Positions 24,451 through 32,068 of a stretch of 36,083 nucleotides of DNA are shown piece after piece (the first letter of the stretch is position 1; each line of letters begins with the position of its first letter). Both the position numbers and the translations under genes were made by a program. Source of the stretch: Alphaproteobacteria bacterium UBA6187 (GTDB lineage: Bacteria; Pseudomonadota; Alphaproteobacteria; Rickettsiales; UBA6187); NCBI GenBank assembly GCA_002422795.1, contig DITJ01000081.1, positions 1 through 36,083 on the forward strand, read 5' to 3'. The notes under the pieces are model-generated. The model worked only from the letters and a program-made list of their open reading frames with translations. It was not told the origin of the DNA and did no database searches.

Positions 24451-25998
24451 TTACTCCCACTCAATAGTTCCGGGTGGTTTTGAAGTTATATCGTAAACAA
24501 TCCTGTTTATGCCTTTCACATTATTAATAATGCGTGTGCTTACACCGCGCAGGAATTCATGGGAAAAGTCGTAGAAATCAGCAGTCATGCCGTCTGTGGA
24601 AGTTACGGCGCGAAGGGCGCATACATATTCATAAGTGCGGGCATCGCCCATAACGCCAACGGTTTTAACCGGAAGCAACACAGCAAATGCCTGCCATATT
24701 TCGTTATATAATCCGGCTTTCCTTATCTCATCTATATAAATTGCATCTGCTTCTTGTAATATTTTTATTTTCTCACGGGTGATTTCACCAGGAATCCTTA
24801 TTGCAAGACCAGGGCCAGGGAATGGGTGGCGGTTAATTAATTCATCGTCCATGCCAAGCTCGCGGCCAAGTGCGCGCACTTCGTCCTTGAATAATTCGCG
24901 CACAGGCTCCACCAACTCAAGCTTCATATAGTCAGGCAAGCCGCCAACATTATGGTGAGATTTAATGGTAACTGCCGCATCACCATGCACAGAAACAGAT
25001 TCAATAACATCCGGGTAAAGCGTGCCTTGCGCCAGGAACTTTGCATCTGTGATTTTTGCCGCTTCCGCTTCAAAAACATCAATGAATGAGCTGCCGATGA
25101 TTTTACGTTTCTGTTCAGGGTCTGAAATCCCTTCTATTTTCTTAAGGAATATATCGGAAGCATCCACTACCTTAATAGGTATATGGAAGCGCTCCTTAAA
25201 ACGGTTTTCAACTTCTTCGCGTTCGTTTTTGCGCAAGAGACCAAGATCAACGAAGATGCAGGTTAAGTTATCACCAATGGCTTTGTGTATAAGTGCAGCT
25301 ACAACTGTGGAATCCACCCCGCCGCTAACGCCGCAGATAACCTTGTTATTGCCAACCTGCTTGCGGATTTTTTCAACGGCCATGCTAAGGAAGTTGTGCA
25401 TATCCCAGCCATTTTCGCAGCCACAGATTTTATGAACAAAATTATTGATTAACTTTTCCCCATTTGGCGTATGGGTTACTTCCGGGTGGAATTGAACGCC
25501 GTATAGTTTTTTCTCTTCATTGGCGATTGCTGCAAATGGTGCGCCTTCGGATTTTGCTATTACTTTGAAACCTGCAGGGAGTGAATCAACCCTATCCCCA
25601 TGGCTCATCCATACTTTATAATTCTCGCCGCTTTCCCAAAGGCCCGTAAATAATTCAGTATCAGAGGTAATTTCAATATAAGCGCGGCCAAATTCGCGGT
25701 GGTTGGAGCTTTGTACTTTTGCGCCCAGCAAATCACACATTAATTGCTGGCCATAACAGATGCCTAGCACTGGCACACCATATTCAAACACATCTGTATT
25801 AATGCGTGGGCTGCCACCTTGCGTTACAGAAGATGGGCCACCAGAGAGAATTATGCCTTTCGGAGAAAACTGGCCTAAGAATTCTTTATTTATTTTTTTA
25901 TATGGGTGGATTTCGCAATAAACATTTGCCTCACGCACTCTGCGGGCTATAAGCTGGGTTACTTGCGAGCCAAAATCTACAATTAATATCTTTTCCAT
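24451..25998 (-). CDS. guaA: GMP synthase (glutamine-hydrolysing)
   Basis: GuaA converts XMP to GMP using glutamine and ATP. It has 515 residues with an N-terminal class I amidotransferase: Cys81 in GICYGQQ and His171/Glu173 in QFHPEVTH. The ATP-pyrophosphatase P-loop is S225-GGVDS-230 in CGVSGGVDSTVVAALIH. The C-terminal dimerisation domain ends VYDITSKPPGTIEWE, the invariant family end. It is a stand-alone gene, with guaB not adjacent. The upstream region (25999-26373) also serves the divergent hpf gene. Confidence 0.98.
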   Translation of the reverse strand: MEKILIVDFGSQVTQLIARRVREANVYCEIHPYKKINKEFLGQFSPKGIILSGGPSSVTQGGSPRINTDVFEYGVPVLGICYGQQLMCDLLGAKVQSSNHREFGRAYIEITSDTELFTGLWESGENYKVWMSHGDRVDSLPAGFKVIAKSEGAPFAAIANEEKKLYGVQFHPEVTHTPNGEKLINNFVHKICGCENGWDMHNFLSMAVEKIRKQVGNNKVICGVSGGVDSTVVAALIHKAIGDNLTCIFVDLGLLRKNEREEVENRFKERFHIPIKVVDASDIFLKKIEGISDPEQKRKIIGSSFIDVFEAEAAKITDAKFLAQGTLYPDVIESVSVHGDAAVTIKSHHNVGGLPDYMKLELVEPVRELFKDEVRALGRELGMDDELINRHPFPGPGLAIRIPGEITREKIKILQEADAIYIDEIRKAGLYNEIWQAFAVLLPVKTVGVMGDARTYEYVCALRAVTSTDGMTADFYDFSHEFLRGVSTRIINNVKGINRIVYDITSKPPGTIEWE

Positions 25999-26373
25999 AT
26001 GCGCTACCTTTAATTTTGCGGCAAGTTATACTCGTAAATTAAGAGGATGTTAAATGTTTTTTTAAGTTTAAAACATTCGGTTTCAGCTGGTTTCTTCTGA
26101 TGTATGAAGCCTGACACTTATTTTTGCTACTTATTCACTACAAATTAATAGATTGTTAATATTTGCCATGTTATAATCAGTTGATGGCGCTTCTGATATA
26201 AGCATGTGTTTTATAAGTATAATTTGTATTATTATTGTGATTTGTATTAATACTGATAATAAGAAGCAAGGTGCTTTACTTTTATATCTTTTTAAGATAC
26301 CGTTAATATATGGGGGCATGTAAGTATATGTCTTCAGGAATCGTCAATAAACGTTAAAAGATGGAGTTCCATT
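25999..26373. other. Divergent intergenic region guaA/hpf
   Basis: 375 bp, A+T-rich, expected to contain the guaA and hpf promoters. The only structure seen is AATGTTTT...AAAACATT (about 26053-26077), which could be a hairpin in the guaA leader. No riboswitch was recognised. Confidence 0.4.
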
Positions 26374-26988
26374 ATGCAGATTTCTGTATCTGGTAAGCAA
26401 ATTGATGTTGGTAATGCACTTAATGAGCATATTAATAATGAGTTACAAGCAGGTGTTACTAAGTATTTTGAACACGCAGTGAGCGCTAATGTTATATTAT
26501 CGAAACTAAGGCATATTTTTAATGCAAGTATAGTAGTAAATGACGGAACTGGTATGCACCAGCTTCTAAAGGCCAGCGGTGATGGCGGTGATGCCTATGC
26601 GGCATTTGACCAGGCTTTAATACGCATGGAGAAACAATTAAGGCGTTATAAACGCAAAATTAAAAACCACCATAAATCAAGGGTGGAAAAAGATGTTGAA
26701 ATGGCTGCTATGATGGGTACTAAATATGTACTATCAAGCCTTGAAGAGGATGAGGATAAAAGCACTGAAAATGATTCGCCTTTGATAATCGCGGAAAAGC
26801 CAGCACAAATTGAAATACTTTCGGTTAGCGATGCGGTTATGCGTATGGATTTAGGCGAGCTTCCTGCCGTTATGTTCATCAATAAGAAAAGTGGTGAGAT
26901 TAATGTTGTATACCGCCGGGAAGATGGCAATATATCCTGGATTGATCCTGGGCAGATTACAGTAAAAAAGAAACGTAATGCGGCATAA
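26374..26988 (+). CDS. hpf: Ribosome hibernation promoting factor, long form
   Basis: A 204-residue long-form HPF. The N-terminal S30AE domain (1-100) reads MQISVSGKQIDVGNALNEHI and GDAYAAFDQALIRMEKQLRRYKRKIKNHH. A linker follows, then the C-terminal dimerisation domain (about 140-200) with MDLGELPAVMFINKKSGEINVVYRREDGNISWIDPG. It binds the small ribosomal subunit and joins two 70S ribosomes into inactive 100S dimers in starved cells. A GGAG lies 6 nt before the ATG. A strong terminator follows directly, so it is monocistronic. Confidence 0.95.
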   Translation: MQISVSGKQIDVGNALNEHINNELQAGVTKYFEHAVSANVILSKLRHIFNASIVVNDGTGMHQLLKASGDGGDAYAAFDQALIRMEKQLRRYKRKIKNHHKSRVEKDVEMAAMMGTKYVLSSLEEDEDKSTENDSPLIIAEKPAQIEILSVSDAVMRMDLGELPAVMFINKKSGEINVVYRREDGNISWIDPGQITVKKKRNAA

Positions 26989-27000
26989 TTGTTAATTAAT

Positions 27001-27030
27001 CCCGGTATGTGTTTAGCATACCGGGTGTTT
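27001..27030 (+). terminator. Rho-independent terminator of hpf
   Basis: CCCGGTATG (27001-27009) pairs with CATACCGGG (27017-27025) around a 7-nt loop and is followed by TGTTT. The stem is strong; the T tract is short. Confidence 0.8.
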
Positions 27031-27052
27031 ACTTTAAATAAATGGCTTTGCT

Positions 27053-27289
27053 ATGAGTGGTGCAAGATTTACAGGATTTTTGTTGTTAGCTGGGGTTGGC
27101 GTTGTGGCGCTGGGCCAGGGTGACTTAAATTCTATTAATTTACAGAACTTAAACCTTGCTGAAATAGAAAGATACTTAAGCACTATAGATTTAGGCCCGC
27201 TAAATGGAATGCTTGCCGATATGAAAGAAGCCGCTGCAACTATTAAGAAGACTGTTATAGATTTAATGAATTCAGCGCCAAAAAGTTAA
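27053..27289 (+). CDS. Hypothetical 78-residue protein with N-terminal hydrophobic segment
   Basis: The first 22 residues (GARFTGFLLLAGVGVVALGQG) look like a signal anchor or signal peptide. The rest is a short amphipathic, Leu- and Asn-rich sequence (LNSINLQNLNLAEIERYLSTIDLGPLNGML) suggesting helical packing, then KEAAATIKKTVIDLM. No family was recognised. The ribosome site is weak. It lies between the hpf terminator and ubiG on the same strand. It could be a small periplasmic or membrane-anchored protein. Confidence 0.5.
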   Translation: MSGARFTGFLLLAGVGVVALGQGDLNSINLQNLNLAEIERYLSTIDLGPLNGMLADMKEAAATIKKTVIDLMNSAPKS

Positions 27290-27426
27290 TTCTTATCTTT
27301 TCTCAAGCTTCTCCAATATTTCCATCTTAGGCAATTATTCACCGGTAATCATTTGCGTTAGTTGAGCTTTTCACGCAGACTGGTTGATATCAGAGACCCG
27401 GAAATATGTTCAAATAGAAAATTACA

Positions 27427-28251
27427 ATGAATAAGTTACATCCCGCCAGTGTTGATATAAATGAAGTAGAAAAATTCTCCCGTATAGCTGATGAGTGGTG
27501 GGATTTAAATGGGAAATTCAAGCCACTGCACAAGCTTAACCCGGTTAGGGTGGAGTATATAAGTAAAGGGATTCTGGATTTGGGATTTGGGATTGGCAAG
27601 GCCTGTAATCCTGCTAATATTGCAGAGCCTGTTTATAATAAAAAAACAAAGAATTCTTTGCCTATAGCTGAAATGGGTAGTTCCCCTAATCCCAAATCCC
27701 CAATCCCATCTCTTCTCGATATCGGCTGCGGCGGAGGCTTGCTTTCTGAACCCATGGCAAAACTAGGCGTAGAAGTTACCGCTATTGATGCTAGCGAAAA
27801 GAATATAAAAATTGCGAAGCTACATGCGGAAAAATCTGGGCTGGATATAAATTATCTATGCACCAGCGCGGAAGAGCTGGCTGCAAGTGGCGTGCAGTTT
27901 GATGTGGTGCTTAACATGGAAGTAATTGAGCATGTTGCGGATGTGGCAAGTTTTATGCAGGCATGTTGCAAGCTTGTAAAACCAGGCGGAATTATGGTTA
28001 TAGCCACGCTCAACCGCACGATAAAGTCATTTGCGTTTGCAATAGTTGGCGCGGAATATATCTTAAACTGGCTGCCGCACGGCACGCATAATTGGGAAAA
28101 ATTCCTGAAGCCTTCGGAAATAAATACCCATTTAGAGAAAAACAATATGCGCCTTGAGAATATTACAGGCGTTACTCTTAACCCGCTGAAAAATGAATGG
28201 CAGTTTTCAAAGGATATTGCGGTTAATTATATGATGCTGGCTGTGAAGTAG
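27427..28251 (+). CDS. ubiG: 3-demethylubiquinone-9 3-O-methyltransferase with in-frame repeat insertion
   Basis: UbiG does both O-methylations in ubiquinone synthesis. It has 274 residues: N-terminal SRIADEWWDLNGKFKPLHKLNPVRVEYI, SAM motif I LLDIGCGGGLLSEPMA (about 96-111), acidic AIDASEKNIKIA, DVVLNMEVIEHV, and LPHGTHNWEKFLKPSEI near the end. Between VEYISK and LLDIGCGGG lie about 48 residues. Alphaproteobacterial UbiG proteins usually have a linker roughly half this long. Codons 48-94 coincide with a heptamer palindrome (27568-27707), giving the low-complexity LDLGFGIG and SSPNPKSPIP segments. The inserted residues precede the SAM-binding strand, so activity could be retained. No clear Shine-Dalgarno was seen. 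Confidence 0.9.
   Translation: MNKLHPASVDINEVEKFSRIADEWWDLNGKFKPLHKLNPVRVEYISKGILDLGFGIGKACNPANIAEPVYNKKTKNSLPIAEMGSSPNPKSPIPSLLDIGCGGGLLSEPMAKLGVEVTAIDASEKNIKIAKLHAEKSGLDINYLCTSAEELAASGVQFDVVLNMEVIEHVADVASFMQACCKLVKPGGIMVIATLNRTIKSFAFAIVGAEYILNWLPHGTHNWEKFLKPSEINTHLEKNNMRLENITGVTLNPLKNEWQFSKDIAVNYMMLAVK
27568..27707. repeat. Heptamer palindrome inside ubiG
   Basis: The left array is GGGATTC, TGGATTT, GGGATTT, GGGATTG (27568-27595). The right array is the inverse: GTTCCCC (degenerate), TAATCCC, AAATCCC, CAATCCC (27680-27707). Both are 28 bp, the same size as the ends of the element at 2197-2651. Between them are 84 bp without a gene of their own. The whole is read in the ubiG frame. Confidence 0.8.
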
Positions 28252-28383
28252 GTTCTGATAATTTAAATAATTGAAATGGCTGGATATAAAATATAGTTTA
28301 TTCCTCCTTATTCACCAGATTTTAATTGGTATAAGCTACCCCTGCCTAGCGACCTAATCCACATCTGAATAAAACAGCAAAAA

Positions 28384-30357
28384 CTACAGCTTCACCCCAA
28401 GCTCTTTTTCTTCCAGCTTATGTATTTCATTACGAAGCTCTGTTGCCCTTTCAAACTCAAGCTCAGATGCCGCCTTTAGCATTTCTTTTCGCAAATTATC
28501 AATATATTTGATAAGCGCTTGCCCGGTTAATTTAGGTGTTTTGCCGCTATCATCTTCTTTCCACTTCATGCTTGCGGCAATATTCTTTTTAATGCTGGTT
28601 GCAGTGATGCCATGTTTTTCATTATGGGCAATCTGGATATTGCGGCGGCGTGTGGTTTCTTCCAAAGCCTTATTGATGGAATTAGTCATTTTATCGGCAT
28701 AAAGAATCACGCGCCCATCCACGTTACGGGCAGCGCGGCCAATGGTTTGGATGAGGGATGTGGTGGAGCGAAGGAAGCCTTCTTTATCTGCATCAAGTAT
28801 GGCAACCAAGCCGCATTCTGGGATATCAAGCCCTTCGCGCAGTAAGTTAACCCCAATTAATATATCAATCACACCGCGCCTTAAATCCTGCAATATTTCA
28901 ACGCGTTCCAGCGTTTGTATATCCGAATGCAGGTAAGTTACCTTTAAGCCTGATTCCAGGAAATATTCGGCCAAATCTTCCGCCATGCGCTTGGTGAGCG
29001 CAGTTACCAAAATCCTATAGCCTTGCTTAATGGTTTTGCGGCATTCCATCATTAAATCATCAACTTGCGTATCAACCGGCCTGATTATGCAAGGTGGGTC
29101 TGTAAGGCCGGTTGGGCGGATTACCTGCTCAACGAATACCCCGCCTGTCCTATCCAGCTCAAACTGGTTCGGAGTTGCTGATACAAATATCGTTTGCGGG
29201 CGCATTCCATCCCATTCATCGAATTTAAGCGGGCGGTTATCCATAGCCGATGGCAGGCGGAAACCGTGGCTCACCAGGGTTTCTTTGCGTGACCTGTCGC
29301 CCTTATACATAGCGCCAACTTGCGAAACTGTAACATGGCTTTCATCTATAAATAAAAGTGCATCTTTGGGTAGGTATTCAAATAATGTTGGTGGCGGCTC
29401 GCCCGCAGCCCGACCTGATAAATAGCGGGAATAATTCTCAATGCCCTTGCACGCACCAGCTTCCTGTATCATTTCTAAATCGAACATGGTGCGCTGTTCC
29501 AGCCTCTGTGCTTCCAAATGATGCGCTGTACCGTGGAAAAATTCCAGCCTGTCTTTAAGCTCAATTTTAATATTTTCTGCGGCTTGCAAAATGGTGTGGC
29601 GTGGGGTTACATAGTGGCTATTTGCAAAAATGGTAATTTCATTAAGCTTGGCAATTTTCTCGCCAGTAAGGGAATCAATTTCAATGATTTCTTCCAACTC
29701 ATCGCCAAAGAATGCCAGGCGCCAGGCGCGGCTTTCCAAGTGGGCCGGGAATAAATCGATAGTGTCGCCGCGCATACGGAACGTACCGCGCACGAAATTA
29801 ACATCATTCCTATCGTAAGAAAGTTCGATAAGCTGGCGCATGAATTCATTTACATTTAACTTCATGCCTTTTTTAAGCAAGATCGTCATTTTATAATATA
29901 ATTCCGGCGAGCCGATACCATATATGCAAGAAACAGAAGCCACCACTATAACATCCCGCCGCTCAAGCATAGAGCGCGTTGCCGAGTGGCGTAGCAAATC
30001 TATCTGCTCGTTAATGGAGGAATCTTTTTCTATATAAAGATCTTTTTTAGCAACATACGCTTCGGGCTGGTAATAATCATAATATGAAACGAAATATTCC
30101 ACCGCGTTATTAGGAAAAAACTCCTTCATTTCAGAATATAACTGCGCAGCCAGGGTTTTATTATGCGCCATGATTATGGCCGGTTTCTGCGTGCGCTCTA
30201 TCACATGCGCCATGGTAAATGTTTTGCCAGAGCCTGTAACACCCAGCAGCACCTGGTCGCGCAATCCTTCATTCACGCCTTTTACAAGCGCGTTTATAGC
30301 TTCCGGCTGGTCACCAGCAGGGGAGAATTTTGAAACTACTTTAAATGGGTTATTCAT
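28384..30357 (-). CDS. uvrB: Excinuclease ABC subunit B
   Basis: UvrB is the damage-verifying helicase-like subunit of nucleotide excision repair. It has 657 residues. The N-terminus is FKVVSKFSPAGDQPEAI with the Walker A GVTGSGKT at 39-46. The beta-hairpin region is YFVSYYDYYQPEAYV, the DEAD-like box is FIDESHV, and motifs V/VI are GVNLLREGLDIPE and QTIGRAARN. The C-terminal UVR domain is RKEMLKAASELEFERATELRNEI, which contacts UvrC. The length is standard. A repeat element begins 25 bp upstream of the start, so its promoter region is short or lies in repeat DNA. Confidence 0.98.
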   Translation of the reverse strand: MNNPFKVVSKFSPAGDQPEAINALVKGVNEGLRDQVLLGVTGSGKTFTMAHVIERTQKPAIIMAHNKTLAAQLYSEMKEFFPNNAVEYFVSYYDYYQPEAYVAKKDLYIEKDSSINEQIDLLRHSATRSMLERRDVIVVASVSCIYGIGSPELYYKMTILLKKGMKLNVNEFMRQLIELSYDRNDVNFVRGTFRMRGDTIDLFPAHLESRAWRLAFFGDELEEIIEIDSLTGEKIAKLNEITIFANSHYVTPRHTILQAAENIKIELKDRLEFFHGTAHHLEAQRLEQRTMFDLEMIQEAGACKGIENYSRYLSGRAAGEPPPTLFEYLPKDALLFIDESHVTVSQVGAMYKGDRSRKETLVSHGFRLPSAMDNRPLKFDEWDGMRPQTIFVSATPNQFELDRTGGVFVEQVIRPTGLTDPPCIIRPVDTQVDDLMMECRKTIKQGYRILVTALTKRMAEDLAEYFLESGLKVTYLHSDIQTLERVEILQDLRRGVIDILIGVNLLREGLDIPECGLVAILDADKEGFLRSTTSLIQTIGRAARNVDGRVILYADKMTNSINKALEETTRRRNIQIAHNEKHGITATSIKKNIAASMKWKEDDSGKTPKLTGQALIKYIDNLRKEMLKAASELEFERATELRNEIHKLEEKELGVKL

Positions 30358-30381
30358 ATTGTTTTTAATATATAAAATTTG

Positions 30382-30575
30382 CTGTCATCCCGGAACCTAA
30401 AAAACCTTGAATTTGCTACTACAGCAAATTTTTAGGTTTTGTTGGTATCCGGGATCCATATCCCAGAGTCCTTTATAATTACAAACAGCTCTGGAATATG
30501 GATCCCGGGTATTAAGGATTCCTAAAGAATTTATGAAGTATAAATTCTAAGGACTCCTAAATCCCGGGATGACAG
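30382..30575. repeat. CTGTCATCCCGG-family palindromic element
   Basis: It begins CTGTCATCCCGG and ends with the inverse CCCGGGATGACAG. Inside is the hairpin core shared with 17367-17427 (30449-30509) and a further arm pair (CCTTGAATTTGC, AATTTATGAAG). It separates uvrB from the GIY-YIG gene and contains no gene. Confidence 0.8.
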
Positions 30576-30591
30576 CGCCACCTATAAAACC

Positions 30592-30879
30592 TTATGTAAT
30601 CAAAGGATATAAATCTATCCAATCAGGATTATCTTTTTCTATTAGACTGATTTTCCAATCCCTATGCCATCTTTTTATTCTCTTTTCGCGGATTATTGCT
30701 TCGGTTACATCGTTATGTATTTCATAATAAACCAGCCTTATAACATCATACTCTTTACTAAACCCTTCAAGTATTTTTTCTTTATGTTCATACACACGCT
30801 TTACTATATCGGATGTAACGCCTGTGTATAAAGTGCCATATCTACGGCTTGCTAGTATATATAAATAATACTGGTTCAT
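30592..30879 (-). CDS. Small GIY-YIG nuclease-domain protein
   Basis: A 95-residue single-domain protein of the GIY-YIG superfamily. The strand motif is YYLYILASRRYGTLYTGVTSDIVKRVYEHK (Y-L-Y and Y-T-G forms of GIY/YIG with the following Arg). The later YYEIHNDVTEAIIREKRIKRWHRDWKISLIE carries the catalytic-type Glu. Family members of this size (YhbQ/UPF0213-like) have poorly defined roles. It is bracketed on both sides by copies of the CTGTCATCCCGG palindrome family. Such small nuclease genes may be associated with repeat dispersal, but this is inference. Confidence 0.85.
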   Translation of the reverse strand: MNQYYLYILASRRYGTLYTGVTSDIVKRVYEHKEKILEGFSKEYDVIRLVYYEIHNDVTEAIIREKRIKRWHRDWKISLIEKDNPDWIDLYPLIT

Positions 30880-30910
30880 GTAACTATCTATAATTAAGAA
30901 AATCTTGGTC

Positions 30911-30979
30911 TTGTCATCCCGGAAGGAAATCTAAGGCTCTAAGTGCGAGCCTAAGGTTTCCTAAATCCCGGGATGACAG
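30911..30979. repeat. Short copy of the CTGTCATCCCGG family
   Basis: A 69-bp hairpin starting TTGTCATCCCGG and ending CCCGGGATGACAGT, with internal arms AAGGCTC/GAGCCT around TAAGTGC. It ends next to the XRE regulator gene. Confidence 0.8.
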
Positions 30980-30988
30980 TATGTTAGG

Positions 30989-31225
30989 TTATTTCAATAA
31001 ACTATCCGGCTTTACTTCAAGGGCAAATGCAATTTTCATTAATTCTGTTATTCCAAATTTCGTTCGGCCCATTTCAAAATGGTCGATAGTTTCTGTGTTA
31101 AAGCCTGTTAATCTTGATAATTTCTTTAGTGTGAATTTACGTTTCATCCTGGCTTTATGGATATTTTGCCCGATTATTTTGAATGTGTTATTGAGCAATA
31201 TCGTTTCGGCGTGTGTAAGCTGCAT
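30989..31225 (-). CDS. XRE-family helix-turn-helix regulator (copy 1)
   Basis: A 78-residue DNA-binding protein. The HTH region is IGQNIHKARMKRKFTLKKLSRLTGFNTETIDHFEMGRTKFGITELMKIAFAL, a Cro/CI-type fold. The ATG at 31225 is chosen because AAGGAG (seen as CTCCTT at 31233-31238) lies 7 nt upstream; an upstream ATG at 31255 would put that site inside the gene. It is a paralogue of the regulator at 35117, with about half of the HTH residues the same. A hairpin and leader with coding potential lie just upstream on the same strand. Confidence 0.85.
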   Translation of the reverse strand: MQLTHAETILLNNTFKIIGQNIHKARMKRKFTLKKLSRLTGFNTETIDHFEMGRTKFGITELMKIAFALEVKPDSLLK

Positions 31226-31236
31226 TGATTTTCTCC

Positions 31237-31467
31237 TTAATTTGTTTGGAAACAAAACGGCACCTTTTTAAAGGTGCCGGGAGTTGAAAATCGCCACAAA
31301 ACAAGCGCAGGCTTATTTCCCTTGCGGGTATTATATTCACCTACTCCCGACGCAATATGTGCGGAAGTAAGGCTTGTTGATACGAGCCTAGAATAAATCA
31401 AACGTAGTTTTGTAGGGATTTTCAGCCCCTCAAATATAAAAATAATAGTATATTTACTTGAAGTCAA
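31237..31467 (-). other. Leader of XRE copy 1 with possible leader ORF and hairpin
   Basis: On the minus strand an open frame of 76 codons ends 11 nt before the regulator start. Its end encodes LVLWRFSTPGTFKKVPF. The hairpin GGCACC...GGTGCC, followed by GTTTTGTTT, falls inside it (about 31249-31281). The corresponding region of the second XRE regulator ends with LQLFELPATRKLVVNV and also has a hairpin (CCACCAG...CTGGTGG). The shared arrangement suggests a regulated leader. Whether it is translated or a structured RNA is open. Confidence 0.4.
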
Positions 31468-31526
31468 AATATATTCCTGTTTTATAGTTTATAAGATTTT
31501 AAGAATTTGTAGCGAATTAGTGGATA

Positions 31527-31708
31527 CTGTCATTCCAGAAGCTAGTAAGGCTTCTCATGAAACAGGCTTCTTAGCCGTTTTCATGAGTTAGCCGAACTTG
31601 CTATCTGGAATCCAGTAATTTTTCTTTATAGAAACTGGATTCCAGATAATAATAAAACCTAGGATTTGTAAGGACAAATCCAATGTTTTCTAATTTCTGG
31701 AATGACAA
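31527..31708. repeat. CTGTCATTCCAG-variant palindromic element
   Basis: It begins ACTGTCATTCCAG and ends CTGGAATGACAAT. Internal arms TATCTGGAATCCAGT and ACTGGATTCCAGATA pair, and GGCTTCTCATGAAA pairs with TTTTCATGAG. It lies 50 bp upstream of the glutaredoxin gene. The remainder of the gap 31468-31760 shows nothing else. Confidence 0.75.
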
Positions 31709-31760
31709 TATCAAGCAATTTTCTACAAGCTTTAAGGAAAATAATTAATAGGAAATACAA

Positions 31761-32012
31761 ATGCCATCCGTAACCATATACACCACCAAAGTTTGTCCGT
31801 ACTGCGTGAAAGCAAAAATGCTGCTTACCAAGAAAAATGTAAAATACCAGGAAGTTGACGCCTCAGATGATAAAGTTCGGGATGACATGATCCAGAAAGC
31901 TGGCGGAAAGCGCACTGTGCCGCAGATTTTTATAAACGGCAAGCATGTTGGCGGCTGCGATGATTTATATGCGCTGGAAAGTAAGGGGGAGTTGGATAAG
32001 TTGCTGGCTTAG
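31761..32012 (+). CDS. grxC: Glutaredoxin 3-type
   Basis: An 83-residue dithiol glutaredoxin. The active site is Cys12-Pro-Tyr-Cys15 in TTKVCPYCVKAKMLL. The cis-proline motif is RTVPQIFINGKHVGGCDD, which binds glutathione. It reduces protein disulfides and ribonucleotide reductase with glutathione. GGA lies about 9 nt before the ATG. The next gene, on the opposite strand, ends 57 bp downstream with part of a palindromic repeat between them. Confidence 0.95.
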   Translation: MPSVTIYTTKVCPYCVKAKMLLTKKNVKYQEVDASDDKVRDDMIQKAGGKRTVPQIFINGKHVGGCDDLYALESKGELDKLLA

Positions 32013-32041
32013 TTTTCAACTTATGTCTGATAGTATCTTAT

Positions 32042-32065
32042 TATACTCATTCTGCCTGAAACTGC
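32042..32065. repeat. Single arm of the TATACTCATTCTG repeat family
   Basis: TATACTCATTCTGCCTGAAA matches the end of the 162-bp element at 20074-20235 with two differences. No inverse arm is near. It lies just after the stop of the aldehyde dehydrogenase gene. Confidence 0.55.
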
Positions 32066-32068
32066 CCC

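Noticed and set aside
26131..26319. 62-codon hydrophobic open frame on the minus strand upstream of hpf
   Set aside because: No ribosome binding site. The hydrophobicity reflects the A+T-rich sequence of a promoter region.
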